From Sphingopyxis sp. (GTDB lineage Bacteria; Pseudomonadota; Alphaproteobacteria; Sphingomonadales; Sphingomonadaceae), in contig NVXM01000026.1 in NCBI GenBank assembly GCA_002733865.1, positions 124,001 to 188,000 on the forward strand: a stretch of 64,000 bases of DNA, read 5' to 3'. The notes below the pieces were generated by a model. That model worked only from the letters and a program-made list of their open reading frames with translations, did not search any database and had not been told where the DNA came from. Positions within the stretch are counted from its first letter, which is position 1. Each line of letters opens with the position of its first letter. This document shows positions 17,370 through 26,278 of the stretch, one piece after another. A program made the position numbers and the translations under genes.

Positions 17370-18233
17370 CGTAACCGTCACTCTATCTCCATAGCCGCCA
17401 GCACGACCAATTGCGGGTCCTGCTTGCACTCGCAATCGGTGGACACGCCCTAGCGAAGAGGTGCGCTCTGGGAACACAAACTCCCCGCTACCGGACAAGT
17501 TGACCAATTGTCGGTCCATGCGCAACTCATAGGGAATCGTATCGCGACCATCCTCGTGGAGTAGGTTTCCTCCATTTTCGGATTCAAACGAGACTGAGTA
17601 GGCCGACGTGCTCCAGACCCTGATCCCGAATGGATCGGAAGTCGATACATCTCGCGACGTAATATTACCCAGATTGATTGTCGCAATACGATTGGTTCCT
17701 GTCGCTCCAACCACTCGGAGGCTAACCGACGGCGGCACGGTTACATTGATCGTCAAAAACAGGCTGTCCGTGACCTGTCCGGTGGAATCGAGAAGCGTCA
17801 GTTGCAGTTGGTCAGTACGAAATCCGGCTGCGATTCCCCACTCGCTGGGTATCGACAACAGAAAAGGTACGGCACTCCCTCGATTGCCACTAGGCAATCC
17901 GCCCACGAATAATTCGCTTTCCGATGTGGCCGCAGCCGCTTCGTTGGGCAACACCTGAAGCGCGCTAGAGCCTGATCGCAATGTATATTCTAGCCTGTCC
18001 GGCGATGCGAAGCCATCAACCCTCGCAAACCTGATCGTAGCGCTGCACGCACCGGTTCCTTTATTGCGAACTCTGATCTGAAAATTCTCCCGTGATACTT
18101 CACGGATCCCAACCTCCACATCACTAACCGTGACGGTTTTCGCACTATCGACAAACTCAGGAACGCATTCCTGAGCCAATGCGGGATTTGTCCACATAAT
18201 GAAGGTGGCCGCCAATAGAGCGATGAACCGCAT
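17355..18233 (-). CDS. Putative tip subunit/adhesin of the chaperone/usher pilus
   Basis: A 292-residue secreted protein with a signal peptide (FIALLAATFIMWTNPALA) and two beta-rich halves. The C-terminal half (about 170-292) resembles an SCPU-type pilin domain, with ISLRV-like strands, FGIRVWSTSAYSVSFES and the final strand YGDRVTVTVSAV. The N-terminal half contains two cysteines (QECVPEF, GACSATI). A two-domain protein encoded directly behind the usher is the usual position of a tip adhesin in Csu-like operons. GGAG precedes the start, nine bases after the usher stop. Function is inferred from position and architecture. Confidence 0.65.
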   Translation of the reverse strand: MRFIALLAATFIMWTNPALAQECVPEFVDSAKTVTVSDVEVGIREVSRENFQIRVRNKGTGACSATIRFARVDGFASPDRLEYTLRSGSSALQVLPNEAAAATSESELFVGGLPSGNRGSAVPFLLSIPSEWGIAAGFRTDQLQLTLLDSTGQVTDSLFLTINVTVPPSVSLRVVGATGTNRIATINLGNITSRDVSTSDPFGIRVWSTSAYSVSFESENGGNLLHEDGRDTIPYELRMDRQLVNLSGSGEFVFPERTSSLGRVHRLRVQAGPAIGRAGGYGDRVTVTVSAV

Positions 18234-18242
18234 GCTAGTCTC

Positions 18243-20813
18243 CTAATTGCTCTCGACTGTTAAATTAACGTCGCCCAATCGATACAACCCTTTGTTGTCC
18301 GATGGAACGTCAATCTTGAAGCTTTGTCCATTGGCAGGGATCGTCACAATATAGGTTTTTCCGGGGGCAAGTCCGATCACACCAAACCGACCCACTGAGT
18401 TTGTAAAGAAGGGAAGCGTTTCAAATCCCTCATCATCAGTCGAACTGATCGTCCCAGTGACCAGTGCCGCAGGATCGCCATTGACAAAGAGCGTTCCCAG
18501 ACTGCTTACGAACCGATCATTACCTACGATAATCTTGTAACCGCTTCGGAATGGCGGTTCGACCCGCACAAGACCGTCCCCAATATCATATCCCGGTTCT
18601 AGGCTATCGATATCATATTGAACGTCCTGGGCTGTATAGGAACTCAGATCCGATTGCACAGCGCCACCCAGCAAACCGCTGCGGGCGAAATATTCGTTGG
18701 CTTGCAGACTTCGGCCGGAAATTATTTTACGACCGCTGAGAGATGGATGGGGTGTCACAATCGCGAAGGAGTCAGAAATAGGTCGGCCGATACCGAATGC
18801 ACCATCAGCAAATGCAATTGATGATCCTATCTGGAGCCTGATACGCTGATCGTCCGTGATCCTGCCAAAGCTGCCTCCATCCGTGAAGAATGACGCGCGC
18901 GCATCAAAGCGGTTACCGATATATTCAGCGCTGGCGTCGACGCCGCTCGAATCTCTGGAGTTGTTGAAGCCCATTTCATAGCCAAAGGAACCGACCGTAT
19001 TGTTGGAACCGCGGGTTAATGTCGCGCGCGAAGTTGCTGTTCTGCTGCGATAATCCACATTCGCCTGATGTTGACCGCCAAACGCCACAGTTAGACCGAT
19101 GCGGACGCCAAAATTGTCCGTGGAGAAACTATCATCTCCATATTCGAGGCCTGCCGTCAGCCGCAACCGATCATTGAGCCGATGGATAACATCGATAAAG
19201 ACCTGCTTTCGATCACTTTCAATGCCACCACGCATGGCATAGGTCGCTCCGGCACTGAAATATGTTCGTTCGGAAAATGCCTGACTATAGCTGGCGGTCA
19301 AACTGAGCAGATTGAACTTGGTTGAGATAAAGTCTCCGACAGTACGATAGTCGCTGCTTTCATAGTCAATGGTGAAACTAAGCTGCTTTCTGTCCGAAAA
19401 GCTGTTGCCGCCGCGAAGGCGGTAACTCGCATGCCCTGCAAAACCGGTCCCGGACCCCGTACTTGCAGCAACCTGCACATCAAAAGCACCCGGAATTACT
19501 TGTGGAACGATAGTGGCCTCAGCGGCAAAGGTCTGCAGATCGCTAGAGAGTTCAAAAGCCCCCCCGACAATCAAATTTTCCGAAAATGCGCGGCGATAAT
19601 AGCCCGTGGCGACGGGATCGTTGGAATAGTCAGGCTCAAAACTCAAATCGCGCGCAATAAAACCCGCACTAAAGGCGTATTCTTCTTCTCCTACGGGAAG
19701 ATCCAACGGTTCGTAGAAATAGTTGAGATCGATATTTTGTTCGCGCCCGGCGGAGTCTCTGACCTGAAGAGTTACGTTATTGGATCCGGCCTGCAATGGC
19801 AAGCTGGCAAGATCATAGCGACCGGCGTCCAGCTGAAACGTTTGAAACTGCGAGCCATTGACAAGAACATTGACAGTGGAGCGGCTATCCAGAAATATTT
19901 CCTGACCACCCAGTCGTGACACCGGCTGGAACGGATTGAAAATCTGCCGCCGCTTTTCCACCGCTACACCACCTACAAAAGGTGTCCTTAGCAATGGGAT
20001 GGAAGGTACCCGCAAATCGCCTGCGCTGAACCGGCGATACTGGTCCGGCTGATCAAACACAGCCCGCATGCTGCGGCGATAGAACCGATAACCTTGTCCG
20101 AACTGGTCAGACAAAGCACCATCCAGTTCAACTATGACATCTTTGTAGCGGGCGGCGCCAAACATGAATATTTCAGGTTTGCGTAAATTATCCTGGCTTG
20201 AATAATCCAGATTCGTATTGAAATTCATATAGGCGCTGACGCCAGCCGGCTGGACGGTGGGCAAAGTGTCGCGGGACCTTTGATATTCCTCGCCGACGAG
20301 GGAAGATACGGGGCGAAAGTCTCCAGAAATCGTATCGACAACAACTTCGAGCCGATTTTCGTCGAAACGGACACCAAAGCCGGCAGCTGCCAAATCCTTA
20401 GCTGAAATATAGTCGCGCCCTGCAATCGCTTTTTCGATCGCGGCAACCCCCTGTTCATTGAGCAGATCTAAAAGTTGGCGACGTAGAGACTCCGCATCAA
20501 ACGAAACAGGCCCTCCCGGCTCCACTTCGATCATTATGTCACCCAGAACGCGTTGATTGAATACCAGCGGTACGGAGAAAGACATACGCCTCGGCTTGAT
20601 ACCTTGGCCCTGATCTTGTGGAGCATTATTCTCCGGTTGCGCAAATCCCGACCGACGCGGAGCGAAAATTCCATAATTCAAACTGGCAAGCAGGCTGGCG
20701 CGATTAAGATCGGCGGTTGTAGTCTGCGCAAGGGCAGGATTCGCAGAGGTTAAACCCATGCAACTGCAAACAGCCAAAAGGCTGGAGCGATACAAAAATA
20801 TTCCCCCCCTCAT
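18243..20813 (-). CDS. Outer-membrane fimbrial usher
   Basis: An 856-residue usher with a signal peptide (LLAVCSCMGLTSANPALA). It shows an N-terminal domain, the long barrel with repeated aromatic-ended strands, a plug-like region (FEPLDLPVGEEEYAFSAGF nearby), FGQGYRFYRRSMRAVFDQPDQYRRFSAGDLR, and C-terminal domains ending LGDVNLTVESN. This matches the usher family (PF00577-like), slightly longer than FimD cores of Csu type. The start at 20813 is chosen with AGGA seven bases upstream; a GTG two codons earlier is less likely. It lies 9 bp after the chaperone gene and before the tip-like gene. Confidence 0.9.
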   Translation of the reverse strand: MRGGIFLYRSSLLAVCSCMGLTSANPALAQTTTADLNRASLLASLNYGIFAPRRSGFAQPENNAPQDQGQGIKPRRMSFSVPLVFNQRVLGDIMIEVEPGGPVSFDAESLRRQLLDLLNEQGVAAIEKAIAGRDYISAKDLAAAGFGVRFDENRLEVVVDTISGDFRPVSSLVGEEYQRSRDTLPTVQPAGVSAYMNFNTNLDYSSQDNLRKPEIFMFGAARYKDVIVELDGALSDQFGQGYRFYRRSMRAVFDQPDQYRRFSAGDLRVPSIPLLRTPFVGGVAVEKRRQIFNPFQPVSRLGGQEIFLDSRSTVNVLVNGSQFQTFQLDAGRYDLASLPLQAGSNNVTLQVRDSAGREQNIDLNYFYEPLDLPVGEEEYAFSAGFIARDLSFEPDYSNDPVATGYYRRAFSENLIVGGAFELSSDLQTFAAEATIVPQVIPGAFDVQVAASTGSGTGFAGHASYRLRGGNSFSDRKQLSFTIDYESSDYRTVGDFISTKFNLLSLTASYSQAFSERTYFSAGATYAMRGGIESDRKQVFIDVIHRLNDRLRLTAGLEYGDDSFSTDNFGVRIGLTVAFGGQHQANVDYRSRTATSRATLTRGSNNTVGSFGYEMGFNNSRDSSGVDASAEYIGNRFDARASFFTDGGSFGRITDDQRIRLQIGSSIAFADGAFGIGRPISDSFAIVTPHPSLSGRKIISGRSLQANEYFARSGLLGGAVQSDLSSYTAQDVQYDIDSLEPGYDIGDGLVRVEPPFRSGYKIIVGNDRFVSSLGTLFVNGDPAALVTGTISSTDDEGFETLPFFTNSVGRFGVIGLAPGKTYIVTIPANGQSFKIDVPSDNKGLYRLGDVNLTVESN

Positions 20814-20822
20814 CGCCACGTC

Positions 20823-21560
20823 CTAAGGACTAACCTCGACGCGAATGCTATCCTGAACCAGCGGTTTTTCGGTCGGGACAAATAATATCCGAGCGCGGCC
20901 CGGCCCGACGACACCGACACCGATCTTGCGGGTCATCTCTTCCTTCTTGTAATTGACATTATACTCAGAACCATCTTCGGCAGTTGCCGTAATTGTCCAT
21001 TCCGCTAGACCCGCAAGAAAATAGCGCGTCCCGGTGTTGGTCAGACGCAGCCTGATGCCTGGCACGTCGTCCTGCACAACAGCCTCAATCGATTCGACGT
21101 CAGCTCTGGCCGTCGAGCCATCCGGAACCACATTCACCAGCACATTGTAATTGACGACGACTTGAACTTGGGATTCTTCTCCCTCCTCTAATTCGACAGG
21201 GACTTGCTGGATTGACATATAGTAGATTTCGGACTCGGTGAGCTCCGGATCTCCAACATATTGAAGCCGGAATACCTGTTGTGAATTTGACTCTACGATG
21301 GATTGGGCCGGGAAAACTAGAAACCTGTCATCAGCGGGCGTCATGGTCAGCTGTCCGTCTTCGCTGATTTCACCCAACATCATCCGGACTTCAAACGGAA
21401 TGTTGCGCACGCCATCGTTGGTCAACTCGACCCGAGCTACCGAATTACGCCCACCCGGTTCAATTTCTACTATCATCGGTGAAACCCGAGCCGCTTCCGC
21501 CAAGCTCGGCGCAAACAGTAAAGCAATCATTACAGCCATTTGAAGAAATATACGGGCCAT
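20823..21560 (-). CDS. Periplasmic pilus-assembly chaperone (PapD-like)
   Basis: A 245-residue chaperone with a signal peptide (MAVMIALLFAPSLAEAA). The first Ig-like domain includes VSPMIVEIEPGGRNSVARVELTNDG, and the subunit-binding G1 strand region is SQVQVVVNYNVLVNVVP. The second domain covers the C-terminal 90 residues (IRLRLTNTGTRYFLAG, RILFVPTEKP). It should fold pilin subunits and deliver them to the usher encoded next. The gap to the pilin gene upstream is 153 bp and contains a hairpin, so its expression may be lower than that of the pilin. Confidence 0.88.
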   Translation of the reverse strand: MARIFLQMAVMIALLFAPSLAEAARVSPMIVEIEPGGRNSVARVELTNDGVRNIPFEVRMMLGEISEDGQLTMTPADDRFLVFPAQSIVESNSQQVFRLQYVGDPELTESEIYYMSIQQVPVELEEGEESQVQVVVNYNVLVNVVPDGSTARADVESIEAVVQDDVPGIRLRLTNTGTRYFLAGLAEWTITATAEDGSEYNVNYKKEEMTRKIGVGVVGPGRARILFVPTEKPLVQDSIRVEVSP

Positions 21561-21656
21561 CTATGAATCCTAAATTCTGGCGAAAAAACAATGTCGCACC
21601 ACATTTTATAATTGTGCAACTGCATTGCCCCCACTCCGTGAGGGTCGCGGAAGCAG

Positions 21657-21687
21657 AAAAGGGAGAGACTGCATGCCCCTCCCTTTT
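21657..21687 (-). terminator. Hairpin between pilin and chaperone genes
   Basis: A 9-bp perfect stem (AAAAGGGAG with CTCCCTTTT) around a 13-nt loop. Read on the minus strand it follows the pilin stop by about 27 bases. The stem itself ends in TTTT but only CTGCTT follows, so termination should be partial. This arrangement would give more pilin mRNA than chaperone/usher mRNA, a common pattern in fimbrial operons. Confidence 0.55.
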
Positions 21688-21713
21688 CTTTTTGCTTTCA
21701 ACTAATTGAAGGC

Positions 21714-22265
21714 TTAAATTGGGCCAACGCTCAGTGTTGCGACAGTAGAATAGCTGCCAGCCAGCGGACGCTTGCCGTCCAAATCATCAGGATTCAAAAC
21801 AACCGCGATTTCTGCGAGATCGTGGAATGCGTCAGCATTTGTCTTGGAATTGCCAGATTTGGTCTTTGTATCAAAGAATATTTTGCCAAATGCGGTTCCA
21901 TCGGACGCAGTGATACCCATTCGCAGGGGGATCACATCCGTGAAGTCACCTGAGTCATTCCCGTCATTGACTTCCGCCGTGGTCATGCTGCCACTGGTCA
22001 TCGCCATGTCTGCACCATAGTTGCAGCTTACCCAAACGCTCTGGCGAACGGTCTGTCTACCCTGGGTTACAAGCAGTGCACCCGAACCTGGAGCGCGATC
22101 AATCGCAATACGGCCAAAGTTAATATTGTCCGGATCTTCTACGCTGCATTCTTGGGCGACATTAGCACGAATAGTAAAATCCTTGGAGTCGCTGTTAGCG
22201 GCCATTGCAGGCGTTGCTGCCAATGCAACTGTCGAAGCCAAAGCGGCCAGCACAATCTTTTTCAT
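21714..22265 (-). CDS. Major pilin subunit, spore coat U / CsuA-B-like
   Basis: A 183-residue secreted subunit with a clean signal peptide (LAALASTVALAATPAMA). Two cysteines, in QECSVED and VSCNYG, are placed as in SCPU/Csu pilins, and the C-terminus ends in a typical strand, GSYSTVATLSVGPI. It is the first gene of the minus-strand pilus operon (pilin, chaperone, usher, tip-like protein) with a long upstream region. It is probably the main shaft subunit of a surface fibre for attachment or biofilm; the archaic Csu-like class is inferred. Confidence 0.8.
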   Translation of the reverse strand: MKKIVLAALASTVALAATPAMAANSDSKDFTIRANVAQECSVEDPDNINFGRIAIDRAPGSGALLVTQGRQTVRQSVWVSCNYGADMAMTSGSMTTAEVNDGNDSGDFTDVIPLRMGITASDGTAFGKIFFDTKTKSGNSKTNADAFHDLAEIAVVLNPDDLDGKRPLAGSYSTVATLSVGPI

Positions 22266-22805
22266 ATCGAATATAGTCCTTAATTTATCTTATGTTTTCA
22301 CCAAGGGAGCTGCGACCCAATATGTAATTAACCACTCCCGCTCTTCGGCCGCAGTAAAACTCTGCTTAACCGTAACACGGGGGGTTAAAGAAGATTTAAC
22401 CCTATGTCGAATCAATTAAGATGTTGTTAACTTTAAAAAAGAGCCAATTCGAATACCGGCGTGTCGAAACGACACAGTCTACGTGACATATCATTTTACT
22501 CGCAGATGAAGATATTGTGACATTTGATGTTACCTGCCGAGAGCGAAAATATTGCCGAGTGAAAAAGGTGAGCCATCACCTCATTCAAATTTGAAGCCTG
22601 TCCAGGTGTTGGCTCAATATTCTGCTGCAAATCAAGTCACAGAGATTATCGAGCGAAACCAAATATCCAGATTTTATCTGGGCGCCGTCGGGGAGCTAAA
22701 GCGCTCTCAAGGACTCTAATACGGCAGCAGAGCGCGCGCCTCGTGACTTAGGCCAGACAGCATGATCGATCAGCTATGGCATCTTTGTCTTTTTGGGGAC
22801 TGAAT
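22266..22805. other. Long upstream region of the pilus operon
   Basis: A 540-bp stretch without a credible gene, between the pilin start and the tRNA-Met gene. It is AT-rich near 22280-22520 and contains AGGA about ten bases before the pilin start. The length suggests a regulated promoter and untranslated leader for the pilus operon. No operator or riboswitch was recognised. Confidence 0.5.
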
Positions 22806-22882
22806 TGGTAGCGGAGGAGGGACTCGAACCCCCGACACATGGATTATGATTCCACTGCTCTAACCACCTGAGCTACTCCGCC
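22806..22882 (-). tRNA. tRNA-Met (CAT), elongator
   Basis: A 77-nt cloverleaf including an encoded CCA. The acceptor 5' strand is GGCGGAG, the anticodon loop is ATCATAA with anticodon CAT, and the T-loop is GGTTCGAGTCC. The body resembles alphaproteobacterial elongator tRNA-Met; it lacks the unpaired first base and the three G-C pairs expected of the initiator. Confidence 0.93.
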
Positions 22883-23059
22883 ATCCGGTCCGGGCGACTG
22901 TTGCAATCGCCACGAAACACTATGGATCGCGGCGCTATAGTCATAGCATTCTGTCCGGTCAACAACCGGAATCGAGAAACACGCTAAAACTTGCACGGCC
23001 AGTGTGATCCGCGCTAACAGCGCTCTTTCTGAGCCGAAAGATGGCACCAAGGGGCAAAA

Positions 23060-24295
23060 ATGAACGCATATTATGATATATTAATTGTTGGCGCTGGTCA
23101 CGCAGGCGCACAGGCGGCGATTGCGTTGCGTCAGAAGAAGTTTGAAGGATCGATCGGACTGCTTGGAAATGAGAAATATCCGCCCTATGAACGCCCCCCC
23201 CTGTCCAAGGAATATCTTGCCGGCGACAAGCCGTTTGACCGGATATTATTGCGACCGGAAAGCTTCTGGTCCGAACGCGAAATCGATTTGCTGACCGGTC
23301 GCCGAGTCTCCAAGCTGGATCCGGTCGGCAAGACCGTGACCTTGGCCTCGGATGAGGAAATTGGCTATGGCAAGCTGATCTGGGCGACCGGTGGCTCTCC
23401 CCGGATGCTCGATTGTCCGGGCAGCCAGGCGCGCAACATTCACGCCGTCCGATCCCGCGCCGACGTCGACAAGATCATGGCGGCACTGCCGACAGTGAAG
23501 AAAGTGGTCGTCGTCGGAGGCGGCTATATCGGACTGGAAGCGGCCGCCGTCCTGACCAAGCTCGGCAAGCAGATTACGATTGTCGAGTCGCTTGATCGCG
23601 TGCTCTCGCGCGTCGCCGGCGAAACGCTGTCGCGCTTTTTCGAGGATGAGCACCGCAGCCATGGCGTGACCATTGAACTGGAGGCGATGGTCTCCGGATT
23701 CGAGACCGGTGAAGACGGGATCGCCACCGCCGTGACGCTGGCGGACGGACGGAAGCTCGAGGCGGACATGTTCGTCGTCGGCATCGGCATTATTCCCGAG
23801 ACCGGACCGCTCGTGGCCGCCGGCGCAGCAACCGGCAATGGCGTCGACGTGGACCAGCATTGCCGGACCAGTCTGGAAGACGTCTATGCAATCGGCGACT
23901 GTGCAGCGCATAGCAATGCCTTTGCCGACGGTGCGATGATCCGGCTGGAATCGGTACAGAATGCCAATGACCAGGCGAAAGTGGCGGCCCTCGATATCCT
24001 GGGGGAAGAAGCAGAATATGACGCAGTGCCGTGGTTCTGGTCCAACCAATATGATCTGAAGCTGCAGACCGTCGGCTTGTCGACCGGCCACGACAGCTAT
24101 GTCGTCCGCGGCGATCCGGCTTCGCGCAAATTCTCTGTCATCTACTACCGGGAAGGCAAGGTCGTGGCGCTCGACTGCGTCAATGCGACCAAGGATTATG
24201 TGCAAGGCCGCAAGGCCGTCGTCGAGGGATTGAATCTCGACAAGAATGAGCTGGCCGACACGGACATTCCAATTAAGGAAGTGGGAATCTACTAG
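23060..24295 (+). CDS. FAD-dependent ferredoxin/rubredoxin-type reductase
   Basis: A 411-residue pyridine-nucleotide-disulfide-type flavoprotein like putidaredoxin or rhodocoxin reductase. FAD site ILIVGAGHAGAQAAIALR (8-25), the family signature PPYERPPLSKEYL, NAD(P)H site VVVVGGGYIGLEAAAVL (about 147-163), second FAD motif VYAIGDCA, and a C-terminal reductase domain starting WFWSNQYD. No redox cysteine pair is present, as expected. It would pass electrons from NADH to a small iron-sulfur protein, often serving a P450 or ring-hydroxylating oxygenase; none is encoded nearby, so the partner is unknown. Confidence 0.88.
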   Translation: MNAYYDILIVGAGHAGAQAAIALRQKKFEGSIGLLGNEKYPPYERPPLSKEYLAGDKPFDRILLRPESFWSEREIDLLTGRRVSKLDPVGKTVTLASDEEIGYGKLIWATGGSPRMLDCPGSQARNIHAVRSRADVDKIMAALPTVKKVVVVGGGYIGLEAAAVLTKLGKQITIVESLDRVLSRVAGETLSRFFEDEHRSHGVTIELEAMVSGFETGEDGIATAVTLADGRKLEADMFVVGIGIIPETGPLVAAGAATGNGVDVDQHCRTSLEDVYAIGDCAAHSNAFADGAMIRLESVQNANDQAKVAALDILGEEAEYDAVPWFWSNQYDLKLQTVGLSTGHDSYVVRGDPASRKFSVIYYREGKVVALDCVNATKDYVQGRKAVVEGLNLDKNELADTDIPIKEVGIY

Positions 24296-24333
24296 CCCCG
24301 ATCTCCGCGCGCAGAATGAGCAAACGGTTCCAA

Positions 24334-24356
24334 CCTTCTCCCCGTGAGGGAGAAGG
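24334..24356. repeat. Short palindrome CCTTCTCCC/GGGAGAAGG
   Basis: A perfect 9-bp inverted repeat with a 5-nt loop located 38 bp after the reductase gene. No T-run follows on the plus strand, so it is a weak terminator or an mRNA 3'-end stabiliser. It may belong to a dispersed palindromic repeat family; other genome copies would be needed to tell. Confidence 0.45.
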
Positions 24357-24392
24357 GAGTGAAGACCTGGCAGCTTGCTGCCTGATCGGAGC

Positions 24393-24438
24393 TGGATGAG
24401 GGCGTTCTGCCTTCTGATGCACAGAACAGCCTCATCCA
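24393..24438. repeat. Imperfect long hairpin in the 24.3-24.5 kb gap
   Basis: TGGATGAGGGCGTTCTG (24393-24409) is complementary to CAGAACAGCCTCATCCA (24422-24438) apart from two central mismatches, leaving a 12-nt loop. It stands between two convergent genes and may work as a bidirectional terminator or be part of a REP-like element together with the palindrome at 24334. Confidence 0.45.
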
Positions 24439-24526
24439 ACGCCGCCTAATTCGCTGTTCTCATAAGGCTCTGCATCCTGCCCCCTGCCCTTCAAAACTTT
24501 TTGCTTTTGCCTCACTAAAACAGCGC

Positions 24527-25045
24527 TTAGCCCCCGCGAAACGGCCAGGTGCCGATATCCTGCCACGGACCGTCAATATAATAATGCAGGCCGATGCCGT
24601 GAATGGTGAAGGGCCGGGGTTCGAATTCGGCCGACAATTCGTCAAACAGGCGCTTGGCTTCTTTCGGGATCACCTTGTTCTGGACGGTGATATGCAGTCG
24701 CGGCGTCTGCTGGTCCTGCGCCACCAGCAATCCGGCGAACCGCTCCGCCAATTCCATGCGCAGCGCCAGCAATTCCGGCGCGTAGAGATGGTAGGCGACG
24801 CCCCGGCCGAGATGGATCAGACCCGACAGCTGCGCCTCAGGTTTTGGTAAACTGCTTGTCATCGCAACGACGGCGGCCTTGATTTCGTCCAGTGCCTGCG
24901 GCGGCAGATGATGAAACAGCGTGATATGCGCGCTGATGAAGTTCCGTTCGGGGGGAAAATAGCGCCTGCGCTGGCTGTCGGCCCAGGCAAAATCGGCCTT
25001 GCCCATTTGCGCCGTCATGATGATGGGTTTGTTGAGGCGCTCCAT
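24527..25045 (-). CDS. 2H phosphoesterase / 2'-5' RNA ligase-like protein
   Basis: A 172-residue member of the 2H phosphoesterase superfamily (LigT/ThpR-like). The two signature motifs are SAHITLF (about residues 39-45) and RLHITVQ (about 116-122 from the chosen start), about 78 residues apart as expected. Such enzymes open or close 2',3'-cyclic phosphates on RNA or small molecules in the cytoplasm; the substrate is not predictable here. The start at 25045 is preferred because GGGGA lies seven bases upstream; an ATG three codons earlier lacks a site. Confidence 0.8.
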   Translation of the reverse strand: MERLNKPIIMTAQMGKADFAWADSQRRRYFPPERNFISAHITLFHHLPPQALDEIKAAVVAMTSSLPKPEAQLSGLIHLGRGVAYHLYAPELLALRMELAERFAGLLVAQDQQTPRLHITVQNKVIPKEAKRLFDELSAEFEPRPFTIHGIGLHYYIDGPWQDIGTWPFRGG

Positions 25046-25070
25046 GGTCCCCATCTATCGCACAATGCAA

Positions 25071-25098
25071 AACCGCGAGCAATTGCTTGCTCGCGGTT
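25071..25098 (-). terminator. Rho-independent terminator of the peroxiredoxin gene
   Basis: A perfect 12-bp stem (AACCGCGAGCAA with TTGCTCGCGGTT) and a TTGC loop. In the minus direction it starts 22 bases after the peroxiredoxin stop and its stem runs into TTTT. It separates that gene from the 2H phosphoesterase gene downstream. Confidence 0.75.
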
Positions 25099-25120
25099 CA
25101 AATTTGGTTAGCGAAACGGA

Positions 25121-25672
25121 TTAGGCAGCTTCGCTGGCTTCCTTGTTGCTGTCCAGCCAGTTCAGCAGCTTCTCCGGTGTCGACTCAACATAGGGGTCAT
25201 TGTCCACGCCATCGTCGTTGATGCCTGGCTCTTCAAACCATGCGCTGACCACGCCGTCGTCGGCGATCATCGAATAGCGCCAACTGCGATCACCGAAGCC
25301 AAGATGGTTCTTCTTGATCAACATGCCCATGCGGCGGGTAAAGTCACCGGATCCGTCCGGCAGCAATTTGACCTTTTCCAGACCGAGGGACTTGCCCCAT
25401 TGGTACATGACGAATGCGTCGTTGACCGAGATGCAATAGACTTCGTCAACACCGCGCGCCTTGAACTCGTCATAAAGACGTTCATAGGCCGGGCACTGTT
25501 CGTTGCTGCAGGTCGGCGTAAAGGCACCGGGCAGCGAAAAGACGGCGATCCGTTTGCCGGCAAACAGCTCCTTGGTGTTTACATCTTCCCAGCGAAAGGG
25601 GTTGTCGCCTTCGATCGATTCGTCACGAACGCGGGTTTTCAGGGTTACTTCAGGGATATTCCTACCAATCAT
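25121..25672 (-). CDS. Peroxiredoxin, Prx5-like
   Basis: A 183-residue AhpC/TSA-family peroxidase. The peroxidatic cysteine is C55 in PGAFTPTCS, a motif typical of the atypical Prx5 group, and C60 follows closely in NEQCPAY. DRSWRYSMIADDGVV and DDGVDNDPY match the conserved C-terminal half. It detoxifies hydrogen and organic peroxides, probably reduced by glutathione/glutaredoxin or thioredoxin. The start at 25672 is preferred because GGAG sits seven bases upstream; the 45 residues that an earlier start would add are not family-like. Confidence 0.9.
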   Translation of the reverse strand: MIGRNIPEVTLKTRVRDESIEGDNPFRWEDVNTKELFAGKRIAVFSLPGAFTPTCSNEQCPAYERLYDEFKARGVDEVYCISVNDAFVMYQWGKSLGLEKVKLLPDGSGDFTRRMGMLIKKNHLGFGDRSWRYSMIADDGVVSAWFEEPGINDDGVDNDPYVESTPEKLLNWLDSNKEASEAA

Positions 25673-25845
25673 TATGAACTCCATTTTGTGTTTTGTTTGA
25701 ATGAGGGCTTGATACCATTGATCCCTTGATCGGCTAAATGGATTTATTTGTTCGTTCTGATTGACGCAGTCACTCAATAGCGGATTTGCTTGAAAGCCTC
25801 TCTGCAACCGATCAGAGATATGGTTTTCGGGGATGGAGATAATTT

Positions 25846-26277
25846 ATGACGGTCAAGACAAAAGCACCGATCTGGTTCTGGGTCATTGGCGCGATTGCGT
25901 TGCTCTGGAACGGCCTGGGCGTGATGGCCTATCTGCAGCAGATCGCGATGAGCGCAACGGACTTCGCAGCGCTGCCGCGGGTCCAGCAGGACCTATTGTC
26001 GACGCTACCGTTCTGGGTCACGGCGGCCTTTGCCATTGCCGTCTTTTCCGGGTTCGCGGCGTCGATCAGCTGGCTGCTGCAAAAACGCATCGCCGTTCGC
26101 CTGTTTCTGCTGTCGTTGCTCGCGGTGATCGTCCAGTTCAGCAGCTACTTCATCATCGACGGCTATTGGGAATTTATCGCCAGTGAGGGATGGATCATGC
26201 CGGTGCTCATCGTGCTGTTTGCAATCGGCTTCCTGCTCCTGTCATGGCGAGCCGAACGAACTGGCCTGCTGCGCTAG
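25846..26277 (+). CDS. Four-helix integral membrane protein of unknown function
   Basis: A 143-residue protein with four evident membrane helices (about 9-28, 54-78, 82-102, 112-133) and a short charged tail. GGAG is eight bases before the ATG. Similar small proteins in sphingomonads are annotated as hypothetical or as sugar-transporter-like, but no functional motif is visible. It is convergent with the queuosine-precursor transporter gene, with 1 bp between the two stops. Confidence 0.75.
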   Translation: MTVKTKAPIWFWVIGAIALLWNGLGVMAYLQQIAMSATDFAALPRVQQDLLSTLPFWVTAAFAIAVFSGFAASISWLLQKRIAVRLFLLSLLAVIVQFSSYFIIDGYWEFIASEGWIMPVLIVLFAIGFLLLSWRAERTGLLR

Positions 26278-26278
26278 A

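Noticed and set aside
22266-22805. Riboswitch or small RNA in the pilus leader
   Set aside because: No recognisable aptamer core or strong terminator was seen; only composition and length suggest regulation.
23246-24439. Open frame of nearly 400 codons on the minus strand across the reductase gene
   Set aside because: Antisense shadow of a clear FAD-dependent reductase; no ribosome site or domain.
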